The notes below the pieces were generated by a model. It made no database searches. It was not told the origin of the DNA and saw only the letters and a list, made by a program, of their open reading frames with translations. Position numbers and translations under genes: made by a program. From Tenrec ecaudatus (taxonomy: Eukaryota > Chordata > Mammalia > Afrosoricida > Tenrecidae): 64,000 nucleotides of DNA. The stretch spans positions 125,966,937-126,030,936 of the forward strand of contig NC_134538.1 in assembly GCF_050624435.1 (NCBI RefSeq), in the 5' to 3' direction. Shown here piece after piece: positions 56,582 to 64,000 of the stretch (its first letter is position 1; each line of letters begins with the position of its first letter).

Positions 56582-57252
56582 AGGGAATATCAAACTCCCA
56601 GCACATGCAACTTTGGTAAGCTCTTTCTGGTTAGTTTTGAAGACCCAGTTGAAGAGTAAAGTAGTTTTTTTTGTGGGGGGGTGGGTGGTGGAGGGAAATG
56701 ATTCACCAATATTCATTCAAGAATCTTTTCACCAGCACCATCCATGTCCCTGGGGCATTAGAGATCAGCTGTACAGAATATGAGAAAAGAAGCAGGCACC
56801 CATCACCTAAATGATACTGAGAGTATCATGCAGTCTGAGGTAGAAGTTCCAAGAACAGAAGAGACGTAAGAAGTCTCCACTAAACTCTATACACCATGGA
56901 GCTGGGGGTTTTCTTTTAGAAGAGAGCCTGGCATATAGACAGCTTCAATAAGTTTTATGAAGTGGCCGGATAAAGCTATGGGTATATAGATGAGTCCCCC
57001 AAAAGAAAGAACACAATGTCTGGCTAAGGTAAGCCTACCTGTTCTAGGGTGTTCTAAGGAAAATACGTTCTTTGGCATAATCATCCAGAGAACATTCTAG
57101 CTCAAGACAGCAGGAAAATTCTATTGGTGTTCTTATCTCTATAGTTGCAGTTGACCCATCATATGATTGTGAAATGTGTATTAAGTGAGTCCCATGTGCT
57201 GGCTGCAAGAAATATTGCCAAAAAGAAATACAAGGGCTAACTCTCCACCACT
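56582..57252. other. Unique sequence
   Basis: A T/G-rich run lies at 56666-56694. No gene or repeat recognised. Confidence 0.4.
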
Positions 57253-57257
57253 GCTAG

Positions 57258-57762
57258 TGTGGTAATTATGTAATCTGTTGTCAATTTGAGACTTAAGAGG
57301 GAAGGGGTGGAGTTTAGCCTGTCAATCAGGTCACAGCTTGATGACTCATTTGGAGGTGCTAAGGAGATAAATAGCTTGCTGGTGGCGGGACACAGTCTCA
57401 CTCCCTGTGAGACATGCTTATACTGACAAGACAAATGGAGTTACACTAGAGTCCTGGAGCTGAAGGAGCCATGTGGAGGCCCCTGCCAGCACTGAGATAC
57501 CTCTATCACCACTGGATTCACAAGACTTTCCACCCACTGGCCTGTGATCATCCTGCATTCGGTGTCATTGCATGTACTTTGTGAGTCTGAAGAGGAATTT
57601 ATAGATTGGTGTTGCAAATATGGGCTAATCTCAGACTTACAGAGTTGATCTGGACTGGGCTGGGATATTGTCTCGATATACAATTGCTCTTGTATATAAA
57701 GCTCTTTCTTTTACACATGAGTGCTTATGAATTTGTTTCTCTACTCTACCCGGACTAACACA
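57258..57762. mobile_element. Solo LTR (505 bp) with perfect 5-bp target duplication, ERVL-like
   Basis: 'gctag' flanks it at 57253-57257 and 57763-57767. It begins 'tgtggtaattatgtaatct' and ends 'cggactaacaca'. It aligns by eye along its whole length with 25340-25891. No internal ERV region is present, so it formed by recombination between two LTRs. Open frames across it (57237-57434, 57441-57683) are chance. Confidence 0.9.
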
Positions 57763-57767
57763 GCTAG

Positions 57768-58024
57768 AATGTGAACTTGCCGTTCTAAGACTTTCCCTTT
57801 GAGCTGCCCACCACCTCCCACCATGGATTATCCCCTCCAGCTACCATATGCACTTTTATTTCAATATTTCTGTAATCCCATGTCAATGATGCACACTTTG
57901 GTTAGGTCTATAGTTTATCTAGGTAAAACCTAGAATTGAACGTTATGAAGTTATTAGAGAAGCAAACAGGAATCAGAACCTAGTCTGCTCACAGGGCTGC
58001 CCTCCACATAGAGCCTATTATCAC
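57768..58024. other. Unique sequence
   Basis: Nothing recognised. Confidence 0.4.
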
Positions 58025-58435
58025 TCATGTTAATGGTGTTATATCCACTGAGTTGGTTCTGACTCGTAGGGACCCCATGTACAACAGAGAGAAACGCCGC
58101 CCTGTCCTGTGACATCCTCACAATTGTCCTTACATTTGAGTCCACCTCTGCAGCCGCTGTGTCAACCCATTTGTTGAGGGCCCTCCTCGTTTCCACTGCC
58201 CCTCTACTTTACCAAGCATGATGCCCTTCTCCAGGGACTGGTCTCTCCTGATGACATGCCCAAGTATGTGACACAAAGTCTCACCATCCTTGCCTCTAAG
58301 GAGCATTCTGGTTGTCATTCTCCCAAGACAGATTTCTTTGTTCTTTTAGAAATTCATGTTACTTTCAATAGTCTTGTCCAGATCATAATTCAAATGTATC
58401 AGTTCTTCCGTCTTACTTATTCAGGGTCCATTTTC
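58025..58435 (-). mobile_element. RTE LINE 3' region, left part
   Basis: 'tccactgagttggttctgac', 'taccaagcatgatgcccttc' and 'atcagttcttccgtcttact' match the RTE 3' UTR in reverse. It continues after the family A insertion at 59865. Confidence 0.88.
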
Positions 58436-59220
58436 TTTTTTTTGTTTGTTCTTTTTTTTTTAAACGTTTTATTAGGGGCTCATACAACTCTTATCACCAT
58501 CCATACATATACATACATCAATTGTATAAAGCACATCTGTACAATCTTTGCCCTAATCATTTTCTTTTCTTTCTTTCTTTCTTTTTTTTCCCCCTTTTCT
58601 TTTTTTACATTTTATTAGGGACTCATACAACTCTTATCACAATCCATACATATACATACCTCAATTGTATAAAACACATCCATACATTTCCCGCCCCAAT
58701 CATTCTCAAAGCATTTGCTCTCCACTTAAGCCCTTTGCATCAGGTCCTCTTTTTTTTATCCCCTCCCTCCCCGCTCCCCCCTCCCTCATGTGCCCTTTGT
58801 AATTTATACATCGTTATTTTGTCATATCTTGCTCTATCCGGAGTCTCCCTTCCCCCCCTTCTCTGCCGTCCCTCCCCCAGGGAGGAGGTCACATGTGGAT
58901 CCCTGTAATCAGTTCCCCCTTTCCAACCCACTCACCCTACACTCTCCCAGCATCGCCCCTCATACCCTTGGTCCTGAAGGTATCATCCACCCTGGATTCC
59001 CTGTGCCCCTCTGCCCTCTCCAGCCCTGCAAGGTAGAATTCGGATCATGGTAGTTGGGAGGAGGAAGCATCCAGGATCTGGGGGAAAGCTGTGCTCTTCG
59101 TCGGTACTACCTTGCACCCTGACTGACCCATCTCCTCTCCTAAACCCCTCTATGAGGGGATCTCCAGTGGCCGACACATGGGCCTTGGGTCTCCACTCTG
59201 CACTTCCCCCTTCATTCAAT

Positions 59221-59274
<54 letters not shown>

Positions 59275-59879
59275 TACACACACACACACACACACACATT
59301 CTTTTTTTTTTTTTTGCATGATGCCTTATACCTGGTCCCTTTGGCACCTCGTGATCGCACCGGCTGGTGTGCTTCTTCCATGTGGGCTTTTTTGCTTCTG
59401 AGCTAGATGGCCGCTTGTTTATCTTCAAGCCTTTAAGACCCCAGACACTATCTCTTTTGATAGCCGGGCACCATCAGCTTTCTTCGCCACATTTGCTTAT
59501 GCACTCATTTGTCTTCAGCGATCATATCATGGAGGTGTGCAGCCAATGATATGATGATTTTTTGTTCTTTGATGCCTGATAACTGATCCCTTTGGGATCT
59601 CTCGCTCACTCAGGCTGGTGTGTTCTTCCATGTGGGCTTTGTTGCTTCTGAGCTAGTTGGCCGCTTGTTTATCTTCAAGCCTTTAAGACCCCAGTCACTC
59701 TCTTTTGATAGCCGGGCACCATCAGCTTTCTTCACCACATTTACTTGTTCACCCACTTTGGCTTCAGCAGTTGTGTCGGGAGAGTGAGCATCATAGAGTA
59801 CCAATTTAATAAACAAAAGTATTCATGTATTGAGGGAGTGCTTGAGTAGAGGCCCAAGGTCCTCTCAGGGGCCATTTTC
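58421..59879 (-). mobile_element. Family A insertion with duplicated tail, 15-bp target duplication
   Basis: Flanks 'tcagggtccattttc' (58421-58435) and 'tcaggggccattttc' (59865-59879) differ at one base. Two family 3' tails occur in tandem: 58462-58562 and from 58606. The body has two internal repeat units (about 59310 and 59560). At the site of the A run in the 8599 copy there is instead (AT)n(AC)n and a T run (59223-59316). Confidence 0.85.
59223..59316. repeat. (AT)n-(AC)n-T(n) microsatellite inside family A
   Basis: About 20 AT units, then about 16 AC units (with one 'atac'), then 'att' and 14 T. It sits at the position of an A/T run in other family A copies. Confidence 0.95.
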
Positions 59880-60405
59880 CACATGAACAGGAAGCAATTG
59901 AAAATGCCATGGCTTCCGTCAGAGTCACCTCAGTCCTCAACATCACAGCCTTGCTTTCAACACTTTAAAGAGGTCTCGTGCAGCAGGTTTACCCAATGCA
60001 ATGCGTCCTTTGATTGCTGGCTGCTGTACCCATGAACATGAATTGTGGATTCCAGCAAGATAAACTCCTTCACACTTTCAATCTCTTCTCCATTTAGTAT
60101 TATGTCACCAATTTGTCCAGTTGGGAGGATTTTGATTTTCTTTATATTGAGCTATAATCCATACGGAAGATTGAAACCCTTGAACTTTATCAGCAAGTGC
60201 TTCAAGGCCTCCTCATTTTCAGCAAGCCAAGTTGTGTCAGCTACATAGCATAGGTTGTAAATAAGTCTTCCTCCAATTCTGATACCAAATTCTTTTTCAT
60301 ATAATCCAGCTTCTCGGATTATTTTCTCAGCATACGGATTGAATAAGTATGCTAAGTGAGTACAACCCAGAAGCACACCGTTCCTGACTTTAAACCATGC
60401 ACTTT
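59880..60405 (-). mobile_element. RTE LINE, reverse-transcriptase core and C-terminal part
   Basis: The minus-strand frame 60376-60152 reads 'FNPYAEKIIREAGLYEKEFG' and then 'LCYVADTTWLAENEEALKHL'. At the place of the catalytic Tyr-Ala-Asp-Asp motif it has Tyr-Val-Ala-Asp, so the first catalytic Asp is lost. The rest (59880-60150) is frame-shifted. It ends head to head with a plus-strand RTE piece at about 60406. Confidence 0.88.
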
Positions 60406-60946
60406 CGAAACGCGAATGCTAGAAACGAAAAGGTTAGAAACAAAAAGGAAGCAGCAGTGGTTGGAAAAGAACATCTCGGTGAGAGAAACGAAGCTGGAGA
60501 TCGCAGGCTACAACTTTACAAGATTCTTCACCACGAATACCTCGTTTCAACAACACGAAAGGCGACTACAACATGTGGACTTCTCCAGATGGAATAAGAG
60601 AAATCAAACAGACTACATCTATGGGAAGAAATGCTGCAGAAACTCAATATCAGCAACTAAAACAAGGTCAGGGGCTGACTGCGGGATAGACCATCAATTG
60701 CTCATATTCGAGTTCAGGTTGAAACGGAAGAGAATAAAAGCAAGTTCATGAGGAGCCAAAACACAGCCTTGAGAACAAGTTCATGAGAAGCCAAAACACA
60801 GCCTTGAGACTATAGAGCTGAGGTTTGAGAGCATCTCAGAAACGTATTTGTTGCACTGAACGCTAAATGACAGAAGATCCGATGAGCTCTGGGAGGACAT
60901 CAAGAACACCACGCATGAAAAAACAAAAGGTCATTAAAAAGACAGG
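60406..60946 (+). mobile_element. RTE LINE, endonuclease C-terminal part and linker
   Basis: In the frame 60356-60751, 'NTSFQQHERRLQHVDFS' and 'SGADCGIDHQLLIFEFRLK' match the C-terminal half of the RTE endonuclease; the 'GADCGIDHQLL' stretch holds the conserved Asp-His region of APE-type nucleases. The linker follows. A 30-bp tandem duplication ('aagttcatgaggagccaaaa' type) lies at 60742-60805. Confidence 0.88.
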
Positions 60947-61490
60947 AAAGCAGACGCCCAAAATACATTTATGGGATCTGCACAGGAAATAAGCCTCAGG
61001 GGATTTCCTTCTATCCAGAGTGGAGGGATGGGAAGAAACTGGTTACTAGAGTGCATTGGAGAGATGACTATTGTAGATCAAAATGATAAACTGGTTGAAT
61101 GGGTAAAACCTTGTCACTTGATTCCCCCCTTCAAGGCACGTTGGACCTGTTCTGGTTTTCAAAACTTCATGCGTTTGTTTGTTTTTTATTTTTGCATATT
61201 GGGGCTTATTTCACATGTATTTTGTCATTGGGGGTCGCCCTCTTGAATTTTCGTTACATGTGTTTCTGTTTTTCGGTATATGAAACCCAGGATTGATGAA
61301 TCCATAGAGACAGCACGACGGATAAGGGTGCCTGGGGGGACAGTGGGGAAGAGCCCAAGAAGGAAGAGGATGGTTTGAAACCGATTGGGGCAGCAATTGT
61401 ATGATACTGCTTGATGTGATTGAACTATGGGGATGATAGCTGTATTGGCTCCCATAAAATGTTTTGTTTTGTTTTTTTAAAAAGAGGCAA
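60947..61490 (+). mobile_element. Family B LINE-like repeat inserted in the RTE linker
   Basis: It separates 'ggtcattaaaaagacagg' (60930-60946) from the next linker piece. Blocks 'aaacccaggattgatgaatc', 'atgatactgcttgatgtgat' and 'cataaaatgttttg' resemble 17280-17500 and 18370-18449. The right flank 'ttaaaaagaggca' (61478-61490) may be a decayed target duplication. Confidence 0.6.
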
Positions 61491-61499
61491 TATCGAAAT

Positions 61500-61668
61500 A
61501 TCTTTTTTAAAAAGGAAATACAGAAAAGAAAGGAAGAAAGAAAAGATCAAAGTGGATATCAGAAGAGACTCTGAAAATTGCTCTCATCTCAGAGTAACTA
61601 AGGCATATACAATAGATGAGAAAGTCAAAAAGCTGAACATAATTCTGCAAAGAGCTGCTCAAGAATAC
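61500..61668 (+). mobile_element. RTE LINE linker, fused to family A
   Basis: 'gaaaagatcaaagtggatat', 'cagaagagactctgaaaatt' and 'gcaaagagctgctcaagaa' are RTE linker. At about 61668 the sequence passes without a target duplication into family A ('gtgagtcagccagggcaca'). Confidence 0.8.
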
Positions 61669-62235
61669 AAAGGGGTGAGTCAGCCAGGGCACAGTACAGC
61701 ACTGATGAAATACACAATATTGCTCTCGTTCTTTGAGGCTTCCTCACCCGCCCCCCTTCCCCCCAGCCACTATCATGATTCCAGTCTTGCCGTTCAGTTC
61801 TGGCTAGACTAGAGCATGATGGACACTGGTACAGATAAGAGCTCACCACACACAGAATCCAGTCAGATAAACCCCTCAGGAACAGAAATGGGAGTAGCAA
61901 TAACAGGAGGGGAGGGGAAGGGGAGGGGAAGGGGAGGAAGAGAAGTAGGGGAAACCAATCTTAATGATGGGATGTATATCCCCCCCAAGGGGGTAAACAA
62001 CAGAAACATGGGTAAAGAGAGACAGCGAGATAAGAAAACAAGAATAATTTATAATTTATCAAGAGGTCACCAAGATGGGAGGGAGGGTAGAAAGAGGAGC
62101 TGATACCAAGGGCTAAAGTAGAAAAAATATTTAGAAAATGATGATGGTGACATATGTACAAATGTGCTTGATACAGTGGATGTGTGGAATGTTGTATAAG
62201 CTGTAAGAGCCCCCAATAAAATGATTTGTAAAATA
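61669..62235 (+). mobile_element. Family A 3' part
   Basis: It runs from 'gtgagtcagccagggcaca' through 'gagctgataccaagggct' to 'agagcccccaataaaatg'. A GGGGA-rich stretch lies at about 61904-61940. It is diverged, and similar in type to the tail at 53439-53875. Confidence 0.75.
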
Positions 62236-62244
62236 ATAGTATTA

Positions 62245-62660
62245 ATTAATTTTTTAAAATCTTACCAGAAAAACAGAAGACTTATACAAGAAAAACTACA
62301 AAATATTCCTTCAAGAAACCCAAAAGAACTTATAGAAATGGAACAAGTTACCATAGTCCTGGATAGGCAGACTAAATATTGTGAAAATGTCAATGTTATC
62401 AAAATTACTTTAATGCAATTCAATGAAATTCCAAACAAAAGGAAAAACTAATTACCAACTTTGTATGGAGAGAACAGAAGTGTAGGATAAATAAAACACT
62501 TTAAAAATAAGAACAAAGTAGAAAGCCTTTCACTTTTAGACCTTAAAACCTACTACTACACAGCCACAGTGATCAAAATGGTCTGGTACTGGTATGATAG
62601 ATATGAAGAACAATGGATTAGAATTGAAAGGCCAGAAATACAACCCAAGTACTTATTTTT
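62245..62660 (+). mobile_element. L1 ORF2 fragment
   Basis: 'ttatcaaaattactttaatg', 'caattcaatgaaattccaaa', 'cagccacagtgatcaaaatg' and 'gtctggtactggtatgatag' are characteristic L1 ORF2 sequence downstream of the RT core. Short open frames remain (62221-62451), no intact protein. Confidence 0.85.
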
Positions 62661-62664
62661 TGTT

Positions 62665-63465
62665 TTTATTGGTGGTGGGTTTTTTTTAATTATTAATTGG
62701 GAGTTAATACAATATCATTCCATAGTTCAATCACATCAAAAATTGTATAATGGCCACCCCAATCATTTTCCAAACATTTGTTTCCTTCCTGGACTCCTTG
62801 ACATCATCTCCCTTTTACCTCCACCATTGTGCCCCCCACTCCCCGAAACGGATTCTACTTGCCGTCCCTATAGGCTCAGCAATCCTGAGTTTCGTACACT
62901 GGAAAACAGAAAAACATGTACCACAACTTTAAGAGGGTGACTTCCAATGACATAACACCTCCAAGAATACACCCTAATATGAACAAACAAAAACAAAATA
63001 AGAATACAAAAAGTATTGTAAACCAGATCAGGTGAAGCATACATCAGAAGGGAGATCAACTGACAAAATTTTAACTGCTCAAGTCAAATTTATGCCTTTG
63101 AACTTCTATATTCATCACGCCAATGCACAGGCACTCTGTTTAATAAGGACCTTCTTCCCATCCCTCCATTGTGGATAGAGGGAGTTCGCCGGAAACTTCT
63201 CTCCTATGGAGTTTCTGCAGAGAATCTCGGGCTCCCGCTGACATCTATAGCCTTCTGCAGACCAGTTTCTCACAATTTAGGCTCAGATACGAATCCCTCC
63301 TTCAAGTTAGGATCATATGATTTACCATCCTTCGGTGACTGATGATGGTGCGCTTCTTCCATGCAGACTTAGTTGACATCTCGCTTAGATGGCTGCTTGT
63401 TTGGAGACAAGCCTTTAAGACCCCAGATGCTATTGTACTGGTACCTGAAGACCATCTAATTTCAT
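62665..63465 (-). mobile_element. Family B LINE-like repeat, reverse orientation
   Basis: Its 3' tail is at the left ('ttaattattaattgggagtt', 'ttccatagttcaatcacatc'). At the right end 'ggctgcttgtttggagacaa' and 'gcctttaagaccccagatgc' are the block also found in family A internal repeats. This links the two families. Confidence 0.65.
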
Positions 63466-63499
63466 TTGTTTGTTTGTTTGTTTTTAATTTATTTACTGC

Positions 63500-64000
63500 A
63501 TTTTAATCATTTTATTAGGGGTTCATACAACTCTTATCACAATCCATCCATACATCAATTGTGTAAAGCACATTTGTACCTTCATTGCCCTCATCATTCT
63601 CAAAACATCTGCTCTCCACCCAAGCCCCTGGCATCAGCTCCTCATTTCCCCCCTCCCTCTTTTCTCCCCCCTCCCTCATGAACCCTTGATAATTTACAAA
63701 TTATTATTTTGTCATATCTTGCCCTGTCCGGCGTCTCCCTTCACCCATTTTTCTGTTGTCCATCCCCCAAGGAAGAGGTCACATGTAGATCCTTGTAATT
63801 GGTTCCCCCTTTCCAACCCACCCTTCCTCCACCCTCCCAGTATCGCCACTCACACCACTGGTCCTGAAGGGATCATCCGCCCTGGATTCCTTGTGTTTCC
63901 AGTTCCTATCTGTACCAGTGTACATCCTTTGGTCTAACCAGATTTGTAAGGTAGAATTGGGATCATGATAGTCGGGGAGGAGGAAGCATTTAGGAACTAG
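63500..64000 (-). mobile_element. Family A LINE-like repeat, cut by the window edge
   Basis: From the 3' tail ('attttattaggggttcatac') through 'cactggtcctgaagggatc' to 'gaagcatttaggaactag' at the last base. It is very similar to the 46003-47980 copy and so probably a young member. It abuts a reverse family B copy. Confidence 0.9.

Noticed and set aside
60356..60751. 131-codon plus-strand frame as an intact domain
   Set aside because: It starts in reversed RTE sequence and only its second half is real RTE endonuclease. A decayed fragment.
1..64000. Bacterial-type systems (operons, phage, toxin-antitoxin, defence islands)
   Set aside because: All recognised elements are mammalian transposons. 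There is no operon structure, no Shine-Dalgarno pattern and no long gene.

Overview
This is a eukaryotic, mammalian genomic window with no recognisable protein-coding gene, rRNA or tRNA gene. It reads as a gene desert or a long intronic or intergenic stretch built almost entirely of transposable elements. About two dozen copies of a tRNA-derived SINE match what I know of the AfroSINE family, which places it in Afrotheria. There are also three short hAT elements whose ends and 8-bp target duplications match SPIN (Space Invader), a horizontally transferred transposon reported in few mammals, the tenrec among them. Together these point to a tenrec (Echinops-like) genome; this is inference from repeats, as no search was possible.

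Layout. 1-15 kb: unique AT-rich DNA, AfroSINEs, BovB-like RTE fragments, and three copies of an abundant, mostly non-coding LINE-like repeat (here 'family A'); two of them have perfect 13- and 16-bp target duplications. 15.5-20.7 kb: one old L1 in minus orientation, broken up by RTE, AfroSINE, a 1.6-kb composite insertion (16867-18449) and an old LTR-like repeat. 23-26.3 kb: plus-strand L1 pieces split by AfroSINEs and a solo LTR. 26.4-33 kb: mostly unique sequence with an LTR carrying a nested SPIN and a second SPIN. 33-39 kb: the largest block of RTE remains (endonuclease and reverse-transcriptase domains) with an ERV-type LTR. 39-45 kb: unique DNA, SINEs, a small inverted-repeat MITE, a candidate conserved non-coding block and an old LTR. 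45-50 kb: an L1 interrupted by a complete-looking 2-kb family A copy. 50-64 kb: mariner-like relic, head-to-head RTE pieces, an ERV RNase H fragment caught between duplicated flanks, a solo LTR with perfect 5-bp duplications, nested family A copies and a final family A copy cut by the window edge.

The elements act together only as a record of invasion order: L1 and MIR are oldest, RTE and LTRs insert into L1, and family A, AfroSINE and SPIN insert into those. The most interesting material is family A (variable internal repeat, fusion to RTE sequence, antisense open frame), repeated use of one RTE site as an insertion target, and the ERV fragment between duplicated flanks. All boundaries are by eye and, except where target duplications are given, good to roughly 10-30 bases.
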